Positions 17,901 through 25,841 of a DNA stretch of 64,000 nt are shown here, piece by piece (the stretch's first letter is position 1; every line of letters begins with the position of its first letter). A program made the translations under genes and the position numbers. The stretch covers positions 1,054,001 through 1,118,000 of the forward strand of contig NZ_FOZE01000002.1 of assembly GCF_900113225.1 (NCBI RefSeq), given 5' to 3'. Under the pieces are notes generated by a model. The model was given only the letters and a program-made list of their open reading frames with translations, was not told where the DNA came from and ran no database searches. Source of the stretch: Mitsuaria sp. PDC51 (lineage in GTDB: Bacteria; Pseudomonadota; Gammaproteobacteria; Burkholderiales; Burkholderiaceae_C).

Positions 17901-19103
17901 GACGACATGGTCCGGCCCCGCGTCCAGCACGCCGGTGATGGTCGGGCCCACCTGCCGCGACGCGGGCGGCTGGTCCTCGTCGGCGACGGCGTGGACCGCG
18001 CGCGGCCAGTCGTGGCCGACCGCGATCGCGTCGCCGTTGGCGGAAAACGCCTGGCCCAGCATCCGCGACAGCGGCAGGCCGCGGTCGCGCGCGCTCATCA
18101 GGATCTCGGTCGAGCCCAGCGATCCGGCCGCCAGCACGACCCGGCGCGCGATCACCTCGAACGGCGCGCCCTGCCGGTCGCGCAGCAGTTCGTCGGTGTG
18201 CTGCACGGCCACGCGCCAGCCGGCGCCGGGCACCGCCTCGAGCCCTTCGACGCTGGCGCCGCAGACCAGCTCCGCGCCCTGCCGCCAGGCCTGCAGCAGC
18301 AGCCCGGTGTCCAGCGACAGCTTGGCCTCGTGGTTGCAGCCGGTCGCGCAATCGCCGCAGGCGAGGCAGGGCCGGTGCGCCCAGTCCGCCGCGCCGCGCG
18401 GCGCCGCGTCCATGGCCACCTGCAAGCGCGCCGCCCGGGTGCGCGCCGGATCCAGCGCCCGCAGCGCGTCCAGCCGGCGGCGCGCGGCCTCGGGCCGCTG
18501 GACGCGCAGCCGCTCGATCGTGTTGTCTCCCTGGGCGTCGCGCACGCCCAGCAGCCGCTCGGCGCGCTCGAACCACGGCGTCATGTCCTCGTCGAGGAAG
18601 GCCTGCGGCCAGCCGGGCTCGCGGAACACCGCCGGATCGGGCCGCTCCATCACGCCCGCGTTGATCAGCGAGCCGCCGCCCAGGCCATTGGCCAGCGCGA
18701 CGCAGACATCCGGTCCCAGCCGCACATCGAAGAGCCCCTCGCGACGGCCCATCGGCGCGGAGGCGCCGGCCCGCGCGAGCCGCACATGCCCGGGCAGGTC
18801 GGCGAAGCGGCTGGGGAAGGCGCCGGGCAGGTACTCCCGGCCGCGCTCCAGCACCACGACCTCGAGACGCCGGCCGTCCGCGTCGCGGCGACCCGCGAGC
18901 GCCTGCGCGGCGGCCGCGCCCCCATAGCCGCTGCCGACGATGAGCACGTCCACGGCGGCCGGGCCGGGCGCGGGCGCGCCCAGCCGCTCGACCATCCAGT
19001 CCTCCAGCGGGCGCGACAGCCAGCGCGTGCCCAGCGGCCGTTCCCGGCCGGCGGCGGCACCGTCAGACGGGGCTGGCGGCGCCTCCTCGAACGGACGAGA
19101 CAT
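14916..19103 (-). CDS. GMC (cholesterol-oxidase-like) oxidoreductase fused to alpha/beta hydrolase
   Basis: A 1395-residue fusion. The N-terminal half is an FAD-dependent GMC oxidoreductase: dinucleotide motif GSGYGG at residues 57-62, a CLACGDCATGC cysteine cluster near 250, and HPLGGCAMG near 540 before a C-terminal NPALTISALAQRA helix. A linker rich in Ala/Thr/Asp leads to a beta-rich middle region and then an alpha/beta hydrolase domain (MLMIHGYSASGTTF, later HGHQDC near the end). Its nucleophile elbow reads AHCMGS, with Cys1134 in place of serine. The ATG at 19103 follows AGGGAGGG by five bases; the gene overlaps the end of the histidine-kinase gene by 41 bases. Sterol or lipid substrates are likely but unproven. 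Confidence 0.85.
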   Translation of the reverse strand: MSRPFEEAPPAPSDGAAAGRERPLGTRWLSRPLEDWMVERLGAPAPGPAAVDVLIVGSGYGGAAAAQALAGRRDADGRRLEVVVLERGREYLPGAFPSRFADLPGHVRLARAGASAPMGRREGLFDVRLGPDVCVALANGLGGGSLINAGVMERPDPAVFREPGWPQAFLDEDMTPWFERAERLLGVRDAQGDNTIERLRVQRPEAARRRLDALRALDPARTRAARLQVAMDAAPRGAADWAHRPCLACGDCATGCNHEAKLSLDTGLLLQAWRQGAELVCGASVEGLEAVPGAGWRVAVQHTDELLRDRQGAPFEVIARRVVLAAGSLGSTEILMSARDRGLPLSRMLGQAFSANGDAIAVGHDWPRAVHAVADEDQPPASRQVGPTITGVLDAGPDHVVEDLAIPGALRPIFEEGFALAATLDALARPNAGPHEERADFDDPFAVRPSTTARQLPLAIVGRDSGTGRLVRPEGFAEPGGLQVDWPSLRDEPAVVRRHEALQRRLAAQGARLLRNPLWQLLPPEMAFLANDARGPMVSVHPLGGCAMGDRGTDGVVNAIGQVFAGDGEAVHDGLVVLDGAIVPGSLAINPALTISALAQRALDHLVAAWGLGGPSPVAQRRERERPMFRDLSHERAPATPSAPDGTAHDRAARGPATTDRLAGERATADRASDRTADRVAADGAAPRDTVIEVRERLGGFVRWPGAPGSPVKYLELCVVYRPAVLAALLRPGPERRLVVAPGSRLRVFEASEKRSGGFEIVGPKAGDGRLWPHEEHGDDHALFSVPLADGELTLFQREASGPLRRHARGLWAWAINRGIRDSWQGLVDWAGRRAAPKAPGAARAGLRARAVNAWHLAGHAGEARLMRYRVRVDPAAELPAWAAALRGQDLHGCKRISYTRRGNPWTQLSRMVLTPVAGLAPPPGARAITLTVDLHHLARERLPLLRVRQARDVPSAVRDVGALMAYIARMTIGLHAWTFRKPDEAPPRRVSRLPGAVPGLPEPVVIEMAAGRWGDAGTQRQDLDRPPRADDDRPVLIRLTRYARPGGVPMLMIHGYSASGTTFAHHSVRPGPAKLLWDAGHDVWVLDMRTSAGLPTATLPWTFEESAFNDIPLAVDRVLRETGHRRLNVFAHCMGSVMLHMALLEPREQPWERHHPLRALLKDRIAKLVISQVTPLMVMSPTNSLRGVLMQYLRPYLPMGGYTFRPEGPPTLVDQLLDRLLASLPYPDREFDLENPPPWPPWRMRRTPWTATRHRMDLLYGRDFAVANVDQPVLDFIDDHFGPLNMDTVAQAIHFARCHEITDWQGASLYLDSLAKSLALLQAFPVLSLHGEDNGLCSADSAELLKDHYDQAAPGRYRYRVIAGHGHQDCLIGRHVATLVFPHVLAFLAEESPP

Positions 19104-20865
19104 CGACACCCTCCCTGCGGTACTCGGCCAGCGCGGCCTGCATCGCGTTGATCAGCAGCTCTTCGGTGACCGGCTTGTGCAGCAGCGTCAAGCCGGCCTC
19201 GTGGGCCTCGCGCAGCCGCTCCGGCGCGGTGTCGCCGCTGACGATCAGCGCCGGCAGGCCGGGGAAGGCGCTGCGCAGCGAACGCACGGCGCTGATGCCG
19301 TCCTCGCCGCCGCGCAGCCGGAAGTCGGTCAGCAGCAGGTCGGGCTGCTGGCCCATGCTCTTGAGCAGGCCTTCCCGCGTGCTGCCCGCCAGCAGCACCT
19401 GGCAGCCGTGCGCGCTCAGCAGCGCATGCATGGCCACGCGCACCGGCTCCTCGTCGTCGATCACCAGCACCCGCATCGGCGGCAGCGCCGGGCCCTGTCT
19501 GGGCGCCGCACCGGGCCGCACCAGCGCGATGTCGGCGGCCGTCACGTTCAGCATGAAGCTGGAGCCATGCCCCGGCGCCGATCGCAGCCCCAGGTGCAGG
19601 TCCAGCAGGTCGACCAGGCGGGTGACGATGGACAGCCCCAGGCCCAGGCCCTTGGCGCGGTCGCGCTCCGGATTCCCGACCTGGTAGAACTCCTCGAAGA
19701 TGCGCTGCTGCTCGTGCTCGGGGATGCCCATGCCGGTGTCGCGCACCGACAGGCGCCAGACTTCCTCGTCCTGGCCGCGGTTGACCTCGATGGCCACCTC
19801 GCCGCGCATCGTGTACTTGATGGCGTTGTCGATCAGGTTGCGCACCACGCGCTCGAGCAGCACCGGGTCGCTCTCGACGCAGGCCTCGGGCGGGCAGTCC
19901 AGGCGCAGCAGCAGCTGCTTGCGCAGCGCCGCGGGCTGGAACTCCCGCTGCAGCCGGCCCAGCCAGGGCTGCAAGGCGAAGACCTGGTTGTTCACCGGCA
20001 CGACGTTGGCGTCCAGCTTGGAGATGTCCAGCAGCGCGTCCATCTGCGAGGAGAGCGACTGCAGCGCCAGGTTCATCTGCGTCACGATGACGCGGCCTTC
20101 GTCGTCCATCGGCCGCTTGTCCAGCGCCGCGCCGAACAGCGACAGCGTGTGCATCGGCTGGCGCAGGTCGTGGCTGGCCGAGGCGAGGAAACGCGTCTTG
20201 GCCGCCATCGCGGACTCCGCCTGCGACAGCGCCTGGCGCAATTGCTGGTTGCTCTTGTTCTGCTGCAGCCGGATCAGCACCGACTCGGCGAACACGCGGT
20301 AGGTGTCGCGCGCCAGGCCGGTCAGGATGACGCCGAAGAAGACGATCAGCGCCGACAGCACCCAGTCGAGCCAGCGGTGCTGCTCGCCGGGCTGGTGGAA
20401 GAGGCCCCACGCGAGCGCATTGGCCAGCGTCACCGGCCACAGGAAGACCTGGAACACGACGCGATGGCCGGCGGTCGTCGCGACCGCGCCGGCGCACAGG
20501 CCCAGCAGCACGATGGTCTGCACCATCCGTTGGAAATCGCTCAGGTGCGGCGCGGCGACCAGCGACACGCTGAAGACCAGGCCGTTGGCCAGGCTCAGCC
20601 AGATCGCCCAGTCCAGGCGCTGCTCGAGGGGGCGCTCATGCATCTCGGGCAGCCGGCCCAGCACGACCCAGCGCGCCGCCAGCACCACGAAGACCACGCC
20701 CAGCCAACCGTAGGCCAGCCACGGCGACATCACCTGCGCCGCCATCATCGCCATCATCAGCGCGGCGATGCTCACCGGATACGGGACGCGGCGGCCCTGC
20801 TTGCCGATCAGGCGCAGCAGTTCGAGCTCGACGCTCGCCTGCTCGGCGCTGCGCTCACCCGCCAT
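19063..20865 (-). CDS. Hybrid sensor histidine kinase with C-terminal receiver
   Basis: A 600-residue protein. About six transmembrane helices span residues 29-185. A HisKA domain follows with ASHDLRQPMHTLSLFG, phospho-accepting His232, then an ATPase domain (NLIDNAIKY, DTGMGI, GLGLGLSIV) and a C-terminal receiver (LVIDDEE, LLTDFRLRGG, HKPV). No periplasmic sensor domain is evident, so the helices may sense a membrane or hydrophobic signal. The start is placed at the ATG at 20865, before the membrane region; the 42-residue upstream extension lacks family features. Its 3' end overlaps the GMC-hydrolase gene, suggesting it controls, or is at least co-expressed with, that operon. Confidence 0.88.
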   Translation of the reverse strand: MAGERSAEQASVELELLRLIGKQGRRVPYPVSIAALMMAMMAAQVMSPWLAYGWLGVVFVVLAARWVVLGRLPEMHERPLEQRLDWAIWLSLANGLVFSVSLVAAPHLSDFQRMVQTIVLLGLCAGAVATTAGHRVVFQVFLWPVTLANALAWGLFHQPGEQHRWLDWVLSALIVFFGVILTGLARDTYRVFAESVLIRLQQNKSNQQLRQALSQAESAMAAKTRFLASASHDLRQPMHTLSLFGAALDKRPMDDEGRVIVTQMNLALQSLSSQMDALLDISKLDANVVPVNNQVFALQPWLGRLQREFQPAALRKQLLLRLDCPPEACVESDPVLLERVVRNLIDNAIKYTMRGEVAIEVNRGQDEEVWRLSVRDTGMGIPEHEQQRIFEEFYQVGNPERDRAKGLGLGLSIVTRLVDLLDLHLGLRSAPGHGSSFMLNVTAADIALVRPGAAPRQGPALPPMRVLVIDDEEPVRVAMHALLSAHGCQVLLAGSTREGLLKSMGQQPDLLLTDFRLRGGEDGISAVRSLRSAFPGLPALIVSGDTAPERLREAHEAGLTLLHKPVTEELLINAMQAALAEYRREGVDVSSVRGGAASPV

Positions 20866-21261
20866 GACCGGAGGGGGCAGCGCCTGGCCGCTGCCGCGAG
20901 TGGAGATGCATGGGTTGTGTAAGGCTTGTACTGGGCCGGCAATATATCTTGCCGAACCCTCACACCCAAGTGCCATGCCTGGGGGCGGCACCGCATCGCG
21001 GCCGGGTCGCCGCGCAAATCGCGAGAAAGGCTAAAAAGCGCAGCGCGGATAAAACTATGCCGACCACCGCCGCCCCATCGGGCTTTGGTAGGTCGGCATA
21101 GCACTCCTCCCCTTGATCACAACGCTGAGGTCCAGGCAGCGCGCGATCGGTGCCCAGTATGCGAAGGGAGGCCACCGCCCGGTATCCCCCTCAAGAGGGA
21201 GAGCGCCGAGGGCCTCGGCCTCCCGCAGGTCCGCGGCGTTCGGGCAAGGCGCTCATGCCGC
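20866..21261. other. 396-bp intergenic region between the HD-protein and histidine-kinase genes
   Basis: Both flanking genes are on the minus strand. The region holds a hairpin terminator for the HD-protein gene at 21045-21101 and presumably the promoter of the histidine-kinase operon; I cannot assign a convincing promoter. Several short open frames cross it on both strands, but none has a ribosome site or recognisable protein. Confidence 0.55.
21045..21101 (-). terminator. Rho-independent terminator of the HD-protein gene
   Basis: Perfect 11-bp arms CTATGCCGACC (21055-21065) and its complement (21091-21101) enclose further pairable segments (GCCC-CATC-GGGC). Read on the minus strand, the stem is followed immediately by TTTTATCC. 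It lies 160 bases after the stop codon of the HD gene. Confidence 0.75.
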
Positions 21262-21840
21262 TCAGGCGATCCGCAGTCGCTCCGGCGCATGGCTGTCGCG
21301 CAGCAGTTCCTCCAGCAGCGCGAGGTAGTAGCCCAGCGGCGGCGTCCGCATGCCCGGCCGCTTGGCCAGGTCGTCCCAGCGGCGCAGCTGCAGCGCGGCG
21401 CTCGCATGCCGCTGGGTCATGAAGCGCAGGCGCTCCTCCGCGTTCATCGGACCGCCCTGCAGCGCCAGGCTGTGGCGCGAGGCCTCGGACAGGCCGGGCC
21501 CGTAGGCCGGATCGGTGCTCACCAGGTAGCGCTTGGCGTCGACATGCAGCCGGATCGGCTCCAGCACGTCGGGTCCCAGACCGCCCGCGCGCAGCAGCGG
21601 CAGCGCGGTCAATTCGTGCTGGTCATCCCGCAGAGGGGCGGTTGAACCACCGTCCATCAGTTGGCCGACGTCATGCAGCAGCGCCGCGGCTACAAGGCTA
21701 TGCTCCGCGTGCGCCCATTCGGCCAGTTGCGCGCATTGGAGCGCGTGCTCCAGCGCGGTGACCGGCTCGCGGCGCTCGTCGCCGTACTGCAGGTGGCCGC
21801 GACGGTGAAACACGGCCTCGACCTTCGCGATCAGGTCCAT
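21262..21840 (-). CDS. HD-domain phosphohydrolase of the phosphonate-associated type
   Basis: A 192-residue HD-fold protein. Metal-ligand motifs are EHALQCAQLAEW and ALLHDVGQLM in the N-terminal half, with a conserved IRLHVDAKRYL helix supplying a further histidine; these match the family annotated as phosphonate-degradation-associated HD proteins, related to the oxygenase PhnZ. No phosphonate gene is present nearby, so the real substrate is open. A GAGGAT ribosome site precedes the ATG at 21840. The gene is divergent from the cytochrome b561 gene and has its own terminator, so it is probably monocistronic. Confidence 0.8.
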   Translation of the reverse strand: MDLIAKVEAVFHRRGHLQYGDERREPVTALEHALQCAQLAEWAHAEHSLVAAALLHDVGQLMDGGSTAPLRDDQHELTALPLLRAGGLGPDVLEPIRLHVDAKRYLVSTDPAYGPGLSEASRHSLALQGGPMNAEERLRFMTQRHASAALQLRRWDDLAKRPGMRTPPLGYYLALLEELLRDSHAPERLRIA

Positions 21841-22071
21841 GACGAATCCTCGACGTCACTCCAAGGGCGGAGCGGCGCCAGTCTCGACCCCGCCGATGAC
21901 GGGTCTGTGAAGCGACGATGGGGTTCTCATTCAAATCGACTGAACAGTGGCCTCAGTTCCGGTGAACCGACGACGTACGGCGCACGCAGACACTTCGTTC
22001 CATTCCGGACGCTCCGGCCCTCGACGGCCCGGGGATCTGCCCCAGGAACTTTCCCAGGACGCGAGCTTTCC

Positions 22072-22713
22072 ATGACCACGATCGACGACCAGCCCCAGGA
22101 CCCCGACAACGCCCCGACGCAGCCGGCCGAGGCGGCCGCCCTGCCCGTGGCGCCGGTCGCCGCGCCGGCGCCGATGCCTGCGGTCAAGACCCGCTACGAC
22201 GGCGTGGCGATGCTGTTCCACTGGGTGCTGGCGATCGCGATCATCGGGACCTTCTCGGTGGGTTGGTACATGGCCGACCTGCCGTTCTCGCTGACCCGGC
22301 TCAAGCTCTTCAACTGGCACAAGTGGGCCGGCGTGACCATCCTGGCGCTGTCGGCGCTGCGGCTGCTGTGGCGCCTGGGGCACCGCCCGCCGGCGGACCT
22401 GCCGATGCCGGCGTGGCAGAAGCTGGGCGCACACGCGGTGCACTGGCTGCTGTACGCGGCCTTCTTCGCGGTGCCGCTGAGCGGCTGGGCCTACAGCTCG
22501 GCGGCCGGCTTCCCGATCGTGTGGTTCGGCGTGCTGCCGCTGCCCGACTTCGTGCCCAAGGACAAGGCGCTGGCGGAATCGCTCAAGCAGCTCCACCAGT
22601 TTTTTGCCTACGGCCTTGGCCTGCTCGTCCTTGCCCACCTTGGCGCCGTGGTCAAGCACGTCGTGCTCGACAAGGACGGCCTGCTGCGGCGCATGCTCCC
22701 GGGCCGCGCCTGA
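22072..22713 (+). CDS. Cytochrome b561 family protein
   Basis: A 213-residue inner-membrane di-haem b-type cytochrome with four transmembrane helices. Likely haem-ligating histidines are in MLFHWVLAIAI, FNWHKWAGV, AHAVHWLLYA and KQLHQFFAYGLG. A 35-residue Ala/Pro-rich cytoplasmic tail precedes the first helix. Members of this family move electrons between quinol and periplasmic acceptors. The next two genes encode YceI proteins, which bind isoprenoid quinones, and the trio is a recurrent arrangement in proteobacteria, suggesting a quinone-linked periplasmic redox role. The ribosome site is weak (AGGA at some distance). Confidence 0.92.
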   Translation: MTTIDDQPQDPDNAPTQPAEAAALPVAPVAAPAPMPAVKTRYDGVAMLFHWVLAIAIIGTFSVGWYMADLPFSLTRLKLFNWHKWAGVTILALSALRLLWRLGHRPPADLPMPAWQKLGAHAVHWLLYAAFFAVPLSGWAYSSAAGFPIVWFGVLPLPDFVPKDKALAESLKQLHQFFAYGLGLLVLAHLGAVVKHVVLDKDGLLRRMLPGRA

Positions 22714-22782
22714 GCGGCATCGGCGCGGCAATCGCCCTGGACAACACCTGACCCCAAGACTTCCGACCCCGCAGAGGATTCC

Positions 22783-23415
22783 ATGACCGCACGTATGGCC
22801 ACCCATCTCTCGATCACCGCGCTGTCGGTGCTGAGCACCGCCTTCATCCTGGCCGCGCCGGCGATGGCGCAGACCAAGCCGGCCACGCCCGCCGCCGCCG
22901 CGGCCGCCCCCGCCACCGCCAAGCTGGTGCCGGCGCAGAGCGACATCGCCTTCACCTTCCGCCAGATGGGCGTGCCGGTGGACGGCCACTTCAAGAAATT
23001 CGACGCGCAGGTGGCCTTCGATCCGAAGAACCCAGCCGCCGGCAAGGTGTCGCTGTCGATCGAGCTGGGCAGCGCCACGCTGGGCGACGCCGCCACCGAC
23101 GCCGAGCTGGTCAAGCCCGAGTGGTTCAACGTCAAGAAGATCCCGACCGCCACCTTCCAGAGCACCGCCATCAAGGCGCTGGGCGGCGGCAAGTTCGAGG
23201 CCACCGGCAAGCTCACGATCAAGGGCCAGGTGAAGGACGTGGTCGTGCCGGTGGCGCTGGCCCAGGCCGGCGGCACCACGACCGCCACCGGCGCGTTCGC
23301 GATCAAGCGGCTGGACTTCAACATCGGCGAGGGCGAGTGGAAGGACACCTCCATGGTCGCCAACGACGTCCAGGTGAAGTTCAAGCTGGCCCTCACCGGC
23401 ATGGCGCCGCTGTAA
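22783..23415 (+). CDS. YceI family periplasmic protein (first copy)
   Basis: A 210-residue secreted lipocalin-like YceI protein. The signal peptide ends at AMAQ, about residue 30, followed by an Ala/Pro/Thr linker. The YceI core begins at KLVPAQSDIAFTFRQMGVPVDGHF and includes WFNVKKIPTATFQST, LTIKGQVKDVVVPV and RLDFNIGEGEW, all typical. YceI barrels bind polyisoprenoid lipids such as quinones in the periplasm. The gene lies 69 bases after cytochrome b561 and 100 bases before a second YceI gene. It differs from that copy in the KHFG-type motif region and in its longer N-terminal linker, so the two are divergent paralogues rather than a recent duplication. Confidence 0.92.
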   Translation: MTARMATHLSITALSVLSTAFILAAPAMAQTKPATPAAAAAAPATAKLVPAQSDIAFTFRQMGVPVDGHFKKFDAQVAFDPKNPAAGKVSLSIELGSATLGDAATDAELVKPEWFNVKKIPTATFQSTAIKALGGGKFEATGKLTIKGQVKDVVVPVALAQAGGTTTATGAFAIKRLDFNIGEGEWKDTSMVANDVQVKFKLALTGMAPL

Positions 23416-23515
23416 GCGGCCCGCCGCCATTCCTTCGAGTTCCTCCGAGTTCCTCCAACCGGTCCGGGTCCTCGCCCGGTTCCTTTCCATCCCAACTGTT
23501 CGACAGGACCCCACG

Positions 23516-24088
23516 ATGATGAAGAAAGCCCTGCTGCTCGCCTCCCTGATCGCCGCCGCCGGCCTGGCGCAAGCCCAGAGCGCGACCTACGCGATCGACC
23601 CGACGCACACCTACGCCACCTTCGAGATCAAGCACTTCGGCACCTCGACCAACCGCGGCCGCTTCGACAAGAAGGAAGGCACCGTGCAGTTCGACAAGGC
23701 CGGCAAGTCGGGCAAGGTCGAGATCACCTTCGACATGAACGGCATCAGCACCGGCTCGACGCAGTTCGACAACCACCTGAAGAGCAAGGACTTCTTCGAC
23801 GTGGCCAACAACCCGACGGCCAAGTTCGTCGGCGACAAGTTCACCTTCTCGGGCGACAAGGTGGCCTCGGTGTCCGGCCAGCTGACGCTCAAGGGCAAGA
23901 CCGCCCCGGTGACGCTGACCGCGACCAACTTCAACTGCTACGACAACCCGATGCTCAAGCGCGAGGTCTGCGGCGGTGACTTCGAGACCACCTTCGACCG
24001 CACGGCCTTCGGTGTCGACTACGGCATCCAGTACGGCTTCTCGAAGGACATCAAGGTCATCGTCCAGGTCGAGGCGGTGAAGCAGTAA
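23516..24088 (+). CDS. YceI family periplasmic protein (second copy)
   Basis: A 190-residue YceI protein with a short signal peptide ending in AQAQ near residue 21. Core motifs include TYAIDPTHTYATFEIKHFGTS, DNHLKSKDFFDVANNPTAKF, LTLKGKTAPVTLTATNFNCY and FGVDYGIQYGFS. Two cysteines (CYDNPMLKREVCGG) in the late barrel region could form a disulfide. It closes the cytochrome b561/YceI/YceI cluster and is followed by a clear terminator. Tandem ATG codons lie at 23516 and 23519; either would give essentially the same protein. Confidence 0.93.
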   Translation: MMKKALLLASLIAAAGLAQAQSATYAIDPTHTYATFEIKHFGTSTNRGRFDKKEGTVQFDKAGKSGKVEITFDMNGISTGSTQFDNHLKSKDFFDVANNPTAKFVGDKFTFSGDKVASVSGQLTLKGKTAPVTLTATNFNCYDNPMLKREVCGGDFETTFDRTAFGVDYGIQYGFSKDIKVIVQVEAVKQ

Positions 24089-24117
24089 GTCCCCGGGAAT
24101 CCTTCACACCCGATGCC

Positions 24118-24143
24118 GAAAGGCCCGCGAAAGCGGGCCTTTC
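24118..24143 (+). terminator. Rho-independent terminator after the YceI cluster
   Basis: Perfect 11-bp stem GAAAGGCCCGC with a GAAA tetraloop and right arm ending in CTTTC, followed by GCGTTTG. It ends the cytochrome b561/YceI/YceI unit. Confidence 0.88.
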
Positions 24144-24305
24144 GCGTTTGCGGGCGGTCGCCTGGAGCGGGCCGGACCGCCGCGCCGACGCCCCGGCCTG
24201 TCGCGGATCGGCGCAGTCCATCCCGGCCTCCGCACGGCGCGTCGCCCGCCGCCTCGGGCGCCCAGGGGACTTGCGTACAGTGCGCCCCATACGACAGGTC
24301 CCCCC

Positions 24306-25841
24306 ATGAACGCGCCGACTCCCGCCTCCCCCACCCCGCGCCAACGCTGGCAGCGCTTCATGAAAGCCGCCGAGCAGGGTTTCCACAGCTACGGCAGCTG
24401 GCTGGTCTCCATCACCTGGAAGCGCTTCGCGCTGCTGTCGGTGATGCTGATCATCGGCGCCAACATCCTCCAGACCCTGCCGCCCTTCTCCTTCAGCTGG
24501 CAGTTGCCGGTCGAGACCACCGAGACCATCCACCCGCCCAAGGACCTGCGCCGGGATCGCGACCGCGAGAAGGCAGCGGAGAAGGCCGCGGAGAAAGCCG
24601 CCGCCAAGGCCGAGAAGCAGGCGGCGGAGGCCGAACGGGCCGCCCGCTCGCAGCGCTCCGGCGACGAGGCCGAGCCCGAGCATGCCGCCTCCGCCGCCAG
24701 CGGCATCCAGGCCGAGGACCTCGAGGGCCTGCGCTACGAAGTCCAGATCGACAAGCGCGGCGTGCGCATCGTGCCGCGCAAGCCGCTCAGCGCCGCCAGC
24801 GCGGCGGCCAGCGGCGGGGCGTCCGAGGCCGAGTTCACCGATCCCAACCTGCCCGCCATCGACATCCGCATCCCCAACGAGAAGCAGCGCGACGCGGTGC
24901 GTGAAGCGGTCCGCACCGCCGTCAACGACGCCAAGCGCGTGCTGGAAGAGGCCGCCGAGGAGGCGCGCCAGGCCAAGGCCGAAGCCGAGGAAGCCAAGGA
25001 CGAACTCGAGCAGGCCCAGCGCGAGACCTCGCGCAAGACCCGCTACCGCACCGTCCACCTGGGCGACTTCCTCGACAAGCTCGCCATCCTGGTGGTGCTG
25101 GCCTCGGCGCTGCTGAAGGCCACCTACAAGGGCCGGCTGCAGGCCGAGGTCAAGGCCGCCAAGGCCACCGAGACCGCCGAGGCCGAATCGCTGCGCCGCC
25201 AGGTCGTCGAGGCCCGCATGGCCGCGATGCAGGCCCAGGTCGAGCCGCACTTCCTGTTCAACACCCTGGCCTCCATCGATCACCTGATCGAGACCGACCC
25301 GCCGCGCGCCTCGCAGATGCAGAAGAACCTGATCGCGCTGCTGCGGGCCTCGATGCCGACGATGCGCGAGGCCAATGCCAACGGCGGCGTGCGCGACCTG
25401 GGCCGCGAGATGGCCGTGATCCGGCCCTACCTCGAGATCCTGCAGGTCCGCATGGAAGAGCGGCTCCAGACCCGCATCGACGTGCCCGAGGGTCTGCTCT
25501 CGGCCGAGTTCCCGCCGATGATGATTCAGAGCCTGGTCGAGAACGCCATCAAGCACGGCCTGGAGCCCAAGGCCGAAGGCGGCAGCCTGACCCTCAAGGC
25601 CGAGATCGTCCACGGCAAGCTGCAGGTCACCGTCGCCGACACCGGCCTGGGCTTCGGCCGGGCCGCGACCTCCGGCACCGGCGTCGGCCTGGCCAACATC
25701 CGCGAGCGCCTGTCGCTGCTCTACGGCAAGGCGGCCAGCCTGACCGTCGCGGAGAACCAGCCCTCCGGCACCGTCGTCACCATCACCGTCCCGTACCGGA
25801 CCTCCGCCCACCACGCGCAGGAACAAGGAGCACACGCATGA
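24306..25841 (+). CDS. LytS-type sensor histidine kinase with long charged segment between two membrane helices
   Basis: A 511-residue kinase of the His_kinase (LytS/YehU) family. The first hydrophobic helix is near residues 42-62; a long Ala/Glu/Lys-rich segment (about residues 80-245, coiled-coil-like) precedes a second helix at about 257-275. The kinase core has AQVEPHFLFNTLASIDHL with phospho-acceptor His315, and an ATPase domain with NAIKHGL, DTGLGFG and GTGVGLANIRERL. The segment between the helices is much longer than a normal loop and may be a periplasmic or cytoplasmic stalk. The stop overlaps the next gene's ATG, and a LytTR regulator follows, so this is a LytS/LytR-type system with an inserted membrane protein. 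Confidence 0.88.
   Translation: MNAPTPASPTPRQRWQRFMKAAEQGFHSYGSWLVSITWKRFALLSVMLIIGANILQTLPPFSFSWQLPVETTETIHPPKDLRRDRDREKAAEKAAEKAAAKAEKQAAEAERAARSQRSGDEAEPEHAASAASGIQAEDLEGLRYEVQIDKRGVRIVPRKPLSAASAAASGGASEAEFTDPNLPAIDIRIPNEKQRDAVREAVRTAVNDAKRVLEEAAEEARQAKAEAEEAKDELEQAQRETSRKTRYRTVHLGDFLDKLAILVVLASALLKATYKGRLQAEVKAAKATETAEAESLRRQVVEARMAAMQAQVEPHFLFNTLASIDHLIETDPPRASQMQKNLIALLRASMPTMREANANGGVRDLGREMAVIRPYLEILQVRMEERLQTRIDVPEGLLSAEFPPMMIQSLVENAIKHGLEPKAEGGSLTLKAEIVHGKLQVTVADTGLGFGRAATSGTGVGLANIRERLSLLYGKAASLTVAENQPSGTVVTITVPYRTSAHHAQEQGAHA

Noticed and set aside
14952-19151. 1399-residue open frame antisense to the GMC-hydrolase gene
   Set aside because: Same GC effect; the Arg/His/Gln-rich product has no domain, while the minus strand encodes clear FAD and hydrolase motifs.
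21262-21840. A phosphonate degradation locus
   Set aside because: Only the HD protein is present; no phn genes, transporter or aminotransferase lies nearby.
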